A DNA stretch of 64,000 bases from Codonopsis lanceolata (taxonomy: Eukaryota > Streptophyta > Magnoliopsida > Asterales > Campanulaceae). The number at the start of each line of letters is the position of its first letter. The first letter of the stretch is position 1. Under the pieces are notes generated by a model. That model saw only the letters and a list, made by a program, of their open reading frames with translations, searched no databases and was not told the origin of the DNA. The stretch lies in the NCBI GenBank assembly GCA_013146195.2, contig CM028381.1, positions 57,843,546 to 57,907,545 on the forward strand, written 5' to 3'. A program made the translations under genes and the position numbers. This document shows, in pieces, positions 1 through 13,600 of this stretch.

Positions 1-31
1 CATATCGACAAAGAAGGATGTGAAGTCATAC

Positions 32-1631
32 CTTTGGGGGTCTCCTAAGTGTATACATCATTGTTTTCAAGGATAAAATGAAGACATCTTCATTGTACCC
101 CTTAGATCTCTTCTCACCTTCAGCTCCAGGATACATGGTATCATACCCAGGCTCATTAAAAAAGGGGTTCGTATTCAAAATCAGAGCTTGTATGGACACC
201 AAAACTTGTAGCATGGTTGATTTATCTGGCATCCATTTCTCACTCCCTTGGCCACTCCAAGTGCCCAGAAGGCTAAGGCAGACTTTTCCACATTCATACA
301 AGTTTGGGTTAAGTCGAAGGCCACCAGAATGATAGTAAACCATCTGCCAGCAGAAAGTCAAGAAACTAACTTCAAATTTTACTGTGGTTAAATGTAGTAA
401 TCAGCACAAAGATATTATCAGCAATTCATACCGGGGGTACGTTTGGATATGCAGGCGGGAAGATTACATCAAAGGTGAAAAGGCCATCATGATAAGGAGT
501 GCCTGCTGGCCCTACAATCACAGCCCTCAAAAGATCCATTCTGGATTCAAAAACCCTGACATATATAGTATCTGCCAAGGTAAAACAAAGGGAGAGAGTT
601 GAATTACAAATTTTATTGATTTCTTTAAGAGAGAAAATGAAACAGAATTTTTCCAGTCAAAAGAGCAAGAATTTTTTTTTAATGAACATATGCATATCCA
701 CAAGCATATAGGGAAAAAGAAAAGAGGGGGATTAACTTGCAAGATACAAAAAATATCTACAACTTTTGCTGTCCTTAAAGTTGTTCAAAATATCAATTTG
801 AAGTGCAAGTCGATCACTAAATTCTATTTAAATGAGTTTGTTTCTCAAATTTTAATAAGCTCCAAAAGGCTAAAATACATGGATGAATTTTATGCATCTC
901 GTAAAAGATCTCCAAATGTCATGTACAAATCAGTTAACATCAACGGGGCACATCCAATTTAACACACATGCAGAAACTCACCAGGTAAATCCTTCTCCAG
1001 AATTTTCCACTCATCCTGAACTTTTTTTGTCCAATCCTTGGGTGGCTATCATGAAAAAGAGTATAGCGTATGAGAAAGATTAAGATAATTAGATAAATGA
1101 CAACTGGATATGTTTTGGTGCAAATTAATTAATAGAAAAGAAAAAAGGGAAGTACGCTGAGCGTAAAGCAAGAGATATGCTTATGTAACTAAAGTACCTG
1201 CTGTCCATTAAAGCCTGCACCAATATATCGATGATCAGAAAAGTCCTCAACGATATCAAACCGTTTAAAGTGCTCAAATCTTTGCATGAGTTGAGCTTCT
1301 TTTTCAGCTTTCTCCTCCTTTGCTTTAGAATCAGGAAGACCTTTAAAACTGTTACTGGCCAGATCTGGAACTATACCAGCAGATGTCCCCGCTTCTGCAG
1401 AGAGACTTGCAGCATCGCTCGGGGCTGAAGTGCTGATGGCAGCTGGAACACTTGTACTAGGGGAAGGGTCCTTTAGCCAAGAGATTGATGCCTCTACTCC
1501 AGGAGGCAAATCAACGTTGTCGAATTGCGCTTGCATGCTCAAGTAATCATGATCAACTTCGTTGTCATCGTTTTCAAACATATAATCATCATTGTCATCG
1601 TAATCAGAAACATCTTCTTCATCATCAATTG

Positions 1632-1671
<40 letters not shown>

Positions 1672-4600
1672 GTTGGCATGGTATGACACATCTGAATTGA
1701 CATTTTCCGAGTTAAGGGATCCAGACGATCCTGCTAGAGTAGTAGACTTCTCAAAGTCTGCATTCATAACTTCCTGGAGAGGATGCAACAGTATTGCCAC
1801 ATAAGTTGCAAAATGCCACTACTATATTTGTTTCAACACAGAAAAACCTGTTCTTATCTAGAGTACCATAAAAAACGTAAATGAAACTAAAACAGGAATG
1901 GGATAATGAACATCATTAAATTGGTTCAAACATAAAGGGGAACGAAGAGATATCAACACAATGGTCGCTCTATGAGATGATATTTAGGAAAATACCTAAG
2001 TCATACGAAGAGATTAATCTACTTTACGTTAATTAATAAACGTGATTCGAAAAGTTCATTCAGTTGCAAGTGAGGGGGTCAGAAGGCACCAGGCACTGGT
2101 TTACTAACATAGATACACAAATTTAGGAGATATAATTTATTATGGAAGTACCTCATATAAAAGTACTATTACCGACTCAACTAGTGGCTAAGCGACATGC
2201 ATTTGGTGGGTTTCCTCCCCTTTAGTTTCAGAAAGAATATTGTACTAGTGCTAAAATATAGTTTTTTTTTTTACTTCTGGATATTTTCATCAGTTAGTTT
2301 TTTTTTGCCACTTGTAGATGAATGTCACTTCAGAATCTGGGCCACTAACGGGCTCACTGAGTTATCTGATGTGGGACAAGATTGGAACAATTTATTCTTA
2401 AGTTTGATTTTTTTTACAATTGTTATAAATTTCAAATTTGTAATTAATATGGTAGTATTTTTTTTATTTAGAAGTAGATTTCGTTCCCTAATTGATGAAT
2501 TTAAAGTCCTAGTTGGTTACTAAATAAGTTAGGGCAGTTTTTTTTGGAAGTTATGAGTTAGGGTAGTTTTTTTTGGAAGTTATAACTTCCTTTCCAACCG
2601 CTATGAACCTTACAAATACAAGTTTGATGTCCATTCCGAATTGGTGCAGAAAATTGCATAAAGTTAAAATCTAATCCTTTTTTTAGGATTTTAGGTTTAA
2701 TCCTAGTACATTTTAGAATTAATAAGGTTTGACGTGTACAACCTTAATTTAAAGGGTTTTCTCGTAGTAAGAGCCCTTGATTAATCCTTCGGGTTTAATC
2801 TAAAACCTTTCCCCGTATCAAGTGGTATCAGAGCGAGGCTTTTCCTCGGCAATGGCTTACAAAGATGGAGACGATGATTCTATCGTGAGTGATGATGATG
2901 TTGTTGTCTCTTTAGTGCTCAAGGAGGATCTGGCTGCAAGGCTTCTAATCTTGGCTGAGCGTCTTCAACAAAAGGAGGTGAGGCTTCTAATCTTGGCACA
3001 AAGATTACTAGAACATCATATGAAAATATAAATTTTCTTGAGGTTGCTTTTGGGGACTTGTCAGATGATGTTGCTCAATTATTTATCGAGCGAGAGGGCT
3101 ATGAACATCATGCTTTTGTGGATACAGAATATATTCTGATTGCAAAATTATATGGTAAGTATGATCTGCATATGTCCGTGGCTGATAAGGCATGCCCACG
3201 TGGTATGTCAAGTGAGCGCTTGTTCGGTATTGCAACTGATATGGCGTGCCTATGCAGTATGTCAAACAAGCTTCTGTTAGGCGTTCCAACTACTATGGTG
3301 TGCCCATGTCCTAGGCAAAGGAGGCTGTTCAGTTCTACTTTCTTTCAAGTTTTGAGTCTTTTTCAATTACGGAATTGTTCAAGGATGTTGAAGAATCAAA
3401 GTTACATAAGAACCTGTGCTACTCAAAATATCTCTTCATTTGGCAAGGAAATAATCAAGTTTCTAGTATGAACTCGAGGACAAGTTCTTTTCAAGAACGG
3501 GCGTCTGATGTGGGACAAGATTGGAGCAGTTTATTCTTAAGTGATTATTTTTACTATTGTGATAAATTTCAAATTTGTAATTAATAAGGTAGTATTTTTT
3601 TTTATTTAGAAGTAGATTTAGATCCCTAATTGCTGAATTTAAAGTCCTAGTTGGTTACTAGATAAGTTAGGGCAGTTTTTTTTGGAAGTTATAAGTTAGT
3701 GTAGTTTTTTTGAAAGTTATAACTTCCTTTCCAACCGCTATGAACCTTGCAAATCCAGGTTTGATGTCCATTCCGAATTGGTGCAGAAAATTGAATAAAG
3801 AAAGTTTAATCCTTTTCTTCAGGTGGATTCCAGTTGTTCGTTCCTAGTGGATTCTAGGATTAATAACGTTTGACGTGTTTAACCTTAATTTAAAGGGTTT
3901 TCTCGTAGTAAGAGCCCTTGATTAATCCTTCGAGTTTAATCTAAAACCTTTCCCTGTATCAGTATCACTTTTTAATTCAAATTGATAATACAACTCTGAT
4001 TGGTCATAGCAAAAGTGCCTTATTCAAGGCTCTGTTTTTCTTCCTTTTCGAAAATGATTTTCATTTCGGAATTGAAGTAATATTATTTCCTTCTCCTTGG
4101 GATAACATTCCAACATCGACACTGATTTAACAAGGTCAACCAATAAATTGATGCTTATTGTTGAATTTGATCAAAGTACTTTAATTATTTACTTGGAAAA
4201 ATTATCAGCACTATTTGTCTGTTATGAACTCCTGTTACCACTGCTATCTAAATTCTGCACAAAATTCTCATTATCAGCATCTCAATCGGTCATCAGAGCC
4301 ACTCCACCTCTTCATTCTTTTTTTATCCACTTGGCGTAATTTATGATGTGAACCTTGACAAAACAAAGTTTTTCTAATGATATCTGCCACGAAAGCTAGT
4401 TTCGAAGGGATAATATAGCATGAAATATTGGTACCTTATCTATTAATTGGTTATACTTCATTGCTTAAAGCATAATTTCTTTCTCCCATTATTTAGTTGA
4501 TGATATTATAATCCTTTAAACCTCTACTTAATACTTATGCAACAACTTTTTTTTTTGATAAGTAAGATGTATTATAAACAAAAGCGACATAACAGGTGTT

Positions 4601-7600
4601 GCGTCCTGTGTACACCGAGAGTATACTCAAAAGATTTACAATAAAAATACAAATCCATAAACTCTACAAGAGAATTGCCCATGGACCCTGCGTCTGTGCA
4701 CCAAAAAAACAGTAACCAAAGAATCACATTCTTCAAAGCAGACACAGGTCTTTCCTCATCGTCTCATGTTTCTTTCCGTCCAAATAATCCAGCATATGGC
4801 CAGGGGAATAGCACGCCAATTGGGGTTCCTTTTCCCACTATTGTAGAATAACCAGCACACAAGCAACTCCATAATAGTACCTGGCATCACCGAAGACAGA
4901 TTAAGGTAGCTGAAGATAAGACTCCAGAGCTCCCTCGCCACTGTGCAATGTAGCAAAAGATGATTCACACTGTCGCCTTCCCCTTTACACATAAAACATC
5001 TATCCACATGAACTTTACCCTTTCTCCTCAAATTATCCCCCGAGAGGATAGCCTCATGCACTGCTCCCCAGATGAAGAAGGTTACTGTTGCTGGACTTCC
5101 AAATAACTTTCCAAGGGTCAGGACCTCTGTCAAAATTCACCAGGTCAGCGTAATACTACGACTTGACTGAAAATTTATTACTTTTTGACTTCCTCCATAA
5201 GACCCTATCTTCTGATTTTTTGTTGATTTGAGGTGAATAAATAAGCTCAGAGAATTGCGCATAAGCCTCCATTTCCCGGTCATGAAGATTCCTTCTAAAT
5301 ATTGGATTCCAGATAACTCTATCATGTTCTAAATGCAAGTATGAACTGACCTTAGCGTCTTTGTCCATCACAATGCTAAAAAGAATAGGAAAAGCTCTCT
5401 TCAACTCCAGATCCCCGCACCATTTGTCCTTCCAAAATCTGATAGTAGAACCCCTCCCCACAGCAAAGGAAATATTTTGCGCAAACACTTCTCATCCTTT
5501 CCTAATCCCTTTCCAAACGCCCTTTCCATATGTCGATGCAACAACTTTAAATTATAAAAGTTTCTAAAATCAATAAGATTCCATCATAACAATTTCCCTA
5601 CTTACCACAACCCGAAGAAAGATGATTTGAGAAACTACATACTAAGCTTGATATACATTGTTGAGCTCCTCTCTAACAACCTAAGCTTTAGATAAGTTTA
5701 TTTCAGAGCTCTACTACTCTAGTTTGGTAAGGTCTTGGGTTCGAGTCATCTTGCTTACATTTTCACCCATAGTATTGTGAGTGCACATGTTCACACCTTG
5801 TTTTTTTGGTTTGTGATGCCTTTGGTGAGGTATGTTTGGACGGGTCACATGTGAGGGGAGCGTTAACCTTGATATACATTGTTGAGCCTCTCTCTAAAAA
5901 TTTAAGCTTCAAGATGAGTTGGCAACTTCAAATGGTTTCAAAGCTCTGGTGGGGACGTTGAGTCACAGTGTCATTTGTTAGACAATAAGGGTAGTTTGGA
6001 GATTGTGTTAGTAGGGTAAATGTTATATATATATATATATATATTTACGTTCTATGTTTTTAATAGAATGAAAAATGTAGAAACAAACTACTGCGCTGCT
6101 TTGCTCCTTCGATCTTCTCTATATGCCTCTCTTCTTCTCCTTTTATTTCTTATTACATGGTATCAAAGCCTTGATACACAAAACCGAATTCCCTCAAGTT
6201 ATTCAGTGTTGGCTCCAACACTATGCATGGCTAATATTGAAAATTGATTAGTGCATGACTGTGTTGATCACTAGAAGAGTCTAGGTTTGTCCTATGGAAA
6301 TTCCGAGACCAAGGATAGGTTCGGAATAGTAGGGCGACCCTGTTCATGTAGGAGGCCAGCCGGAATTGTTGACTTTCCAACGTCACGCGCCGGTGAGTGG
6401 GTGGCGTGGGATCAAAATTGGAACCCTAGCTTTCGGAAATCGGTGCGCATGTGTCGGATTGGTGTGTTACTGTGTTTGGAAGTGTTGGTTGATGATTCGG
6501 TGACTGATAGGTGTGATTCCAGCTGTTGAGCTGCTGACTGAACCATAGCTTTGAAATTGGCAATTTTTGTTATTGTTTAAACTTAATTGACAGTCTGATC
6601 TCTCTTTCTATCTCTTTTGATGGCTGAAGACTCGTCATCTATGGGGTCTACGGGGCCAATCACGACAATTGTTTCTAACCAAAATAAATTGATTGACATT
6701 ATATTGGAGGCAGACGGGTCTAATTTTGCAGAATGGCAATATTTAGTACATGTGAACATGGGTGGTTTAAGGAAAGAAGGACATCTTGTTGAAAATTGTT
6801 TTACGGATACAAAGGAGGCTAAGGTGTGGTTGGATGATGATAAGGTGTTGTTTCCAAAGATTTTGAATTGTATTAGTAGGAAAATTACTGTCTATGCAAC
6901 ACTGCAAAACAGTTAAGGAGCTGTGGACACTCTTGCATAAGTGGTTCTCTGGAGCGAGTAACTTGAATAGGTTGTACAAAAGTTCATCATCCTAGACAGA
7001 AAGGGCGAAGTATTATGGGTTATTATTATGACTTCATGCGTATAAACAAGGATTTCATTGCCGCTATGCCTAATTCTGATGATGTTGAAGAGATGAAGGC
7101 TCAACGTGAGAAGCTATTGATGTTTAGCTAGCTATCGGGCTTGGAGAAAGAGTATGATGTGGTTCGATCTCAGTTATTGTCAAATAAAGATTTGGTTACC
7201 TTGTCTGATGCCTATGATAGGGTTTTGAGTGCGACGAGGAATGGTGAGTCATCATATGTGGAGGTATCTGATAATTAGCATTAGTTCACAGGGGAATGGT
7301 TATCGTGGAGGTAGAGATGGAGGTCGTGGTGGTTTTCAAGGTGGAACTCGTGGTGGTAGAGTGTCCGGAGGTCGTGGAGGACCTAGAGTGTGTTACAATT
7401 GTGGAGAACAAGGTCATTTCAAAAGCCAGTGTCCTAAGCCTCTCACTCAGCAGTAGGTGGAATTTCAGCAAAAGCAATCCAGGTTCGCTCATACAGTTTC
7501 TCAGAAATCCGAGCAAATCTGTCAACCGGAGACCCATAATGTTGTTATGAATGATGAGGAGTTTGCCAGGTTTACACAGTACCAGATGTCTCAGCAGCCT

Positions 7601-10600
7601 TCTTCCTCCTCTTCCGAAGCAACTCTAGTCAAGTCAAGTAAACCCATAACATGTCTTTTGTCTTCGGCTAGGCACTAGGTAATTGATTCAGGGGCTACTA
7701 CCGATCATATGACTGGTGATTCGAGTTTGTTATCCACTTATGGGTCATCGAATAAGTTTACTAATGTTACTCTTGCTAATGGATCTTCTTCCAAAGTCTT
7801 GGGTAGTGGTAGTACTACTGCCGCTTCTTTATCATTGGCATCTGTGTTATACTTGCCCAGATTCTGATATCTGTTAGTCAACTCACAAAGACCTTAAATT
7901 GTTGTGTTTCTTTCTTTCCTGGTTATCGTCTTTTTCAAGGACTTGGGAGATTATTGGTAAAGGAAGTGAATCTGATGGATTGTACCTGCTCGTTGAAGTT
8001 GTTGCTGCTGATTCTTCTACTGCTGCATCAGTTGCTTGTTAAAGTACTTTGCCCCCTTTCCAGCTACATTGTCGTTATGGTCATCCGTCGTTACTTGTCC
8101 TGAAAAAATTATGTCCTAAAGTAAGGTCTATTTCTAGTTAACCAAGTGAGTCTTGTGAGTTTGCTAAACACCATCGTGTGTCGTATCCTCCTAGAGTTAA
8201 TAAACGGGTTGCGTCCCTATTCGAGTTAGTTCATACTGATGTTTGGGGTCCTTGTATTGTACCTTCCAAATCAGGGTTTAGATATTTAGTTACTTTTGCC
8301 GATAATTATTCCAGAAGTACTTGGCTTTATTTAATGAAATCTAGAGATGAATTGTTTCAGTTATTTTGCTCTTTTTGTGCTGAGATTAAAACTCATTTCA
8401 ATTGCTTGGTTCAAAATCTTCGTGGTGATAATGCTAAGGAATACTTTTCTGTATTGTCACCCCACAACAGAATGGTGTTGCTGAACGCAAGAATCGTCAT
8501 TTGTTGGAAGTTGCTAGGGCATTGATGTTTGAGATGAATGTTCCCAAGTCTTTTTAGGCTGACACACTGCTGCCTTTCTTATAAATTGTCTTCCATCTTC
8601 GGTTCTTAAAGGAGAAATACCATATTCTGTTCTTCGTCCATCACAGTCGTTGTTACCAGTTTCTCCTAGAGTGTTTGGTTGTACCTGTTTTGTCCAGGAT
8701 GTTCGGCAACGGGTTGGTAAGTTAGACCGAAAAGCACTCAAGTGTGTCTTTCTTGGATACTCTCGAACTCAGAAAGGATATCGTTGTTATTCTCCGGATT
8801 TGGGTCGCTACTTAGTGGCTACTGATGTCACTTTCTCTGAGTCTAGCTCATATTTTGATCGGTCATCATCTTCTGAGTCTGAGTTTGTCTCTCCCGATGA
8901 TATCCTCACTTATACGTTGGTTCGTTCCCATAATCCTGAGGTTGGTGTTGATACTGAGGCTGATTCTCGCCCTCTTATAACTCAAGTGTATACTCAACGC
9001 ACACATGTTTCAATCCAAGAACCAGTCATCGCAATTCTCCAACGGATTCACTCCCGTTACCGTTACCGATTCCCACATCATCAGACCCGTCTCTTGATCT
9101 CCCTAGAGCGCTCCGAAAAGGTACACGTACTTGTGTTCATCCTATCACCCTTTGTGTCTTTTATGCTCACCTGTCAATTCCTCTCGTTCATTTGTTGTTT
9201 CTCTTGATTACGTTGTCACCCCTAAAAATGTGTGTGAAGCTTTATCTCCTAGTGGTCGGAAGTCCGCTATGAAAGAGGCTATTAGGTGTAAATGGGTGTA
9301 CGTGGCTATTGGGTTTAAATGGGTGTACTGTTGCTCGATTGGTTGCAAAGGGGTATGCGCAAGTGTATGGTGTTGATTATACTGATACTTTTTCTCCAAT
9401 TGCTAAGGTCATTTTTGTTCGTCTTCTGATATCGTTAGCTGCTTCCAATAACAGGCCTTGTATTAGTTGGATGTCAAGAATGCATTCTTTCATGGTGATT
9501 TGTAGGAAGAGGTTTACATGGAACAACCTCTGGGATTTGTTGCTCAAAGGGAGCATGTGAATAAGGTATGTCGGTTGCGAAAGTCATTGTATGGGTTGAA
9601 ACAGTCTCCGCGGGCTTGTTTTGGTAGGTTTAGTGCTGTTGTGTTAGAGTTTGGTGTTAGAGTTTGGGTTATATGCGTGTGATAACACCGTGTTCTTTTC
9701 GCAACCGGCAAGTGGTTATTCTTTTGGTTGTTTATGTAGATGATATTGTGATTACAGGTAGTGATACTCATGGCATTGAAGCACTCAAATCGTGTCTTCA
9801 AACAAAATTTCAAACAAAGGACTTGGGTACTCTAAAGTACTTTCTTGGGATCGAAGTGATACGGTCCAAGAAATTGATGTTTGGAGTGAAACCATGTGAC
9901 ACTCCAATGGATCCTAATGTAAAACTTGTAGACAGCGAAGGGGAGATGCTCGAGGATCCAGAACGATACCGGACATTGGTTGGTAAGTTGAATTATCTTG
10001 TAGTAACTCGCCCAGATATTGCTTTTCTGATGAGTGTAGTGAGTCGGTTAATGGCAGCTCCTACTATTACACACTGAATGCATTGATCTGAATTGTGAAA
10101 TATTTGAAAGGAGCACCTGGTAGAGGTATATTGTATGCGAATCATGGGTATATGCAAGTAGAGGCATTCTCAGAAGCTGATTGGGCCAGGATCACCGGAT
10201 GATAGTAAGTCAACTACAGGATATTATGTGTTTGTGGGCGAAAATCTTGTATCTTAGAAAAGTAAAAAACAAAGTGTGGTGACGAGATCAAGTGCACAGT
10301 ATCGAGCTATGGCTCAGACAACATGTGAATTTATGTGGATACAACAATTGATGGAAGAGATTGGTTTTAAGGTTGCTCTACTTATGAGATTGTGGTGTGA
10401 TAATCAGGGAGCCATGCATATTTCTACGAATTCAGTTTTCCACAAAAGGACTAAAGCATAAAGAGGTTGATTGTCATTTCATTCGAGAAAAGATCCAACA
10501 AAATCTTGTTTCCACCTCATATGTGCGCGGGAGAACAACCGGCTGACCTGACAAAGATAAGGGTGGATTATATTTGTAACAAGCTGAGCATAGATAAATA

Positions 10601-13600
10601 GCTTGAAGGGGAGTGTTAGACAATAAGGGTAGTCTGGCAATTGTGTTAGTAGGATATATGTTTTTTTTTTTGATAAAGGTAAATGAATTTATATTACAAC
10701 ATCAAAACAGGTGACGCGTCCTATTTACATATAAGTATAAAAGCCAAAAGACTAACTAACATAAAGGAAAGTTCTGCACAAAATCTACAAAAGAGGAAGA
10801 CAGAGGAGTATGTGAGTGCTCTGCCCTGCGCACCACACAAACACACTCTTCATTTCTGAAATAGATCCTTCCTCATTATCAAAATCTCTCCGGTTTCTTT
10901 CCTTCCAGATTGTCCACCACACCCCCAACGGAGCAACTTCCCACAAAATATTCCTTTCCTTTCTTCGCCAAAAGTAGCTCCAATTCCACAATAAATCTTT
11001 GGAGGCCTCCGGGAGCACCCACTCCACTTTGAACAAGCGGAACAAAAGGTTCGACAATTCCCCCACCACCAGGTAGTGCAAAACCAAATGATTTACACTC
11101 TCCTCGCTCTCCTTGCACAAGAAGCATCTGTTAACATATATCATCCCTCTTTTCCTCAGATTATCCCCGGTTAGAATAGCCTCGTTCGCCACTTCCCAAG
11201 CAAAAAAGGCTACGTGACTTGGAGCTACCGTCTTCCACACCGACTTCCAAGGAAAAGGTAACCCTTCTCTTTCTAACAGTTTGGAATAATAACCTTTCAC
11301 CGAGAATATGCTGTCCTTCGACCCTCTCCAAACCACCCTTTCAGTCTCGCAACCAACTTTTTGAGTATAAAGAAGCTCAAAAAATCTTGTCACCGAATCC
11401 ATCTCCCAATCCTGGAAATTTCTTCTAAACATCAGGTTCCAAGACACTCGACCTCCCTCTAAAGAGAGCACCGAGTTGCTCAAACTATTCTCTTCCCTAG
11501 ACAAAGAGAAAAGCTCTGGAAAGGATCTGGTTAATACCTCGTCTCCACACCATAAGTCTTTCCAAAATTTCACCGTCACCCCCGATCCAATCTCAAACGA
11601 AATATTTCTACCAAAAGCATTCCAGCCTTTTCTAATACCTTTCCACACTCCTACCCCAAAAGCCTCTGTGATCTCTGCCGAAAACCAAAAATGGTTCCCT
11701 ATGCCATATTTACTCTCCACCACTTTCCTCCATAAGGCACCCTAACCACTTCACAAGTAAAGCCTCCTTAAACAATTTGAGATTTTTAACACCTAAGCCC
11801 CCTTTCCCCGTATCAGAGACAGAGTCCCATTTAACAAGGTGAAAATTCGGCACGATCGACCTTCCCACAAAAAATCCCTCTCCAACTTCTCTAATCTATT
11901 TCGAACCGAAGCTGGAACTACGAAGAGTGAAAGAAAATACGTAGGCAAACTCGAAAGCGTATTTTTCACCAATACCAATCTCCCCCCTATCGTTAATTTT
12001 CTTGTCTTGTTTTGTTTGATTTCAAACACTAAGTTTGCTAAGGCTTAAGAGAGAGAAACAAAATTTGTTGTTAGTTCCAAAACCCTATTACCTTGAGCAT
12101 ATACACGCAAGGGATTGATTCACCAAAACTCATGTCTAAAGAACTGAAACCAAAACAAGAATCCCCACATGTTAATTTGCCTATTCGATTGAGTTTAAAT
12201 GATTTGGCGGCACTTATTAAGGGGGTTGTGGCTAGAACTATACAGGAAACTATAACAATATGATGTGAACAATGGCGAAGTTCCTTATAGGTGTAAATCC
12301 TCCCATTGCTGATGTCGTTGACTTACGTCAATACGAGGATTTGGGGGAGATGGTACACATGGCAGTTCTTAAAAGGAGGGTACCATTCATTTCAAGTGTC
12401 AACAAGGGTTCAAACCAAGGGCAACAAAAAGAGAAAGCGGTCGTGAAGATCAAATCCAAGGCTAAGATGGTAACATCTACGCAAGGGTCCCATGGTAAAG
12501 TTGAAAACCCCAAACTTAAGAATAGGGATATTCAAAGTTTTAAATGCCAAGGAAGGGGACACATGGCAAGTGAGTGTGCCAACCAAAGCTTATGGTGGTG
12601 AGGGGTAAGGAACTAGTGACCAATGATGAGGATGAGTTTGTTAACATGCCTCCACTCGAGGATGCTGCAAAGATTAATACGGGTGACAAGGAGATGACTT
12701 TGGTGTCAAGAATGGTTTTGAGTGTGCAAGCAAAGAAAGAAGAAGATCTGGGTGGTGACAATCTCTTTCACACTGGCCTTCGCACCAACTACTGGGAGAT
12801 CAAGGCTAACGCACCGACCAACGCACGAAAAGATGAAAATTTACTGCATTAGGCGCCGCGACATCTTTTCTAGCGCCGCACCAGATTTTGGCTGTTTGAG
12901 GCCAATTTGGAACTTACCTATTTTGACTTATTTGATGCTTTAATAATTCTTTTTTCATTAATGTTTCGTGTTCTAGTAGTTTTAGTTTATTTTCAATGTT
13001 CCTTGGGGTTTGTAGCCTATTTAAAGGCCTCTTAACATTGTTGTACAGTTAGTTGATTATTGAATTGAGATTTCTTCTTAGAAATTGGGTGTGTTCCTCT
13101 TTGAGTGTTCTGGATTGAAAACTCGTGGTGCACACATTTGTGTCCCATTGTTGCATCCAAATTCGATTTATCAATTGGAGATCCATCCCGATTGTGGCGT
13201 CATTGACAATACCAAGGTTCGCGTCATCTCGAGGGCGTTGAGTGGCGGTGTTATTCAACATCAAACCTTTCTATGAGATTTTGGGGTGCCACGAAAATCG
13301 CATCACCTTTTGAAGTCTGTCACTCATAAGGACTAAAATTTGCATCCTATAATGTCCTACTTCTGGATTAAGTTGTTAAATGATTACATAACTAAGTGTA
13401 TTCTCTATAATTAGGAAGATATGAGGTGCGATGCTGAAGGATCCTAGAAAAGATAACAAGAACAAAATACAAGATTGTCAAAGTTGCATTTAAAAAATTA
13501 AATAGATGATTAACAGCATTCTTTATGACACCCTACCAAAGCTAACACTAGTCATTCAAAACTTGCTTTCTCAAATTCTACAATGTATATAATTGAATTC

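Larger units (their letters stand above)
2367..3961 (+). mobile_element. Small non-autonomous LTR retrotransposon (TRIM/LARD-like)
   Basis: Two direct repeats of about 455 bp bound a 685-bp interior. Both start TGATGTGGGACAAG and end in GTATCA (TG...CA). A primer-binding site matching initiator Met tRNA (TGGTATCAGAGC, 2823-2834) directly follows the 5' LTR. Flanks TTATC (2362-2366) and GTATC (3962-3966) fit a 5-bp TSD with one change. The interior has only short open frames. One begins ATGGCTTACAAAGATGG at about 2852, where gag would start, and carries an Asp-rich stretch. No protease, reverse transcriptase (RT) or integrase is present, so movement would need proteins in trans. Confidence 0.85.
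5976..10660 (+). mobile_element. Decayed Ty1/copia retrotransposon with a broken 3' LTR
   Basis: The 5' LTR is at 5976-6157 (182 bp, TG...CA). A Met-tRNA-type primer site follows (TGGTATCAAAGCC, 6158-6170). The polypurine tract GCTTGAAGGGGAG lies at 10601-10613, and the 3' LTR starts at 10614 (TGTTAGACAATAAGGG). Only 47 bp of the 3' LTR remain before a LINE insertion at 10661. The interior keeps gag, zinc knuckle, protease, integrase, RT and RNase H in copia order. Confidence 0.9.

Noticed and set aside
1620..1671. CAT repeat as a CRISPR-like or functional DNA array
   Set aside because: It is a simple trinucleotide run in a coding exon; no spacers.
1485..1700. Plus-strand poly-His ORF opposite the poly-Asp exon
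   Set aside because: Antisense shadow of the E2 exon caused by the same CAT repeat.
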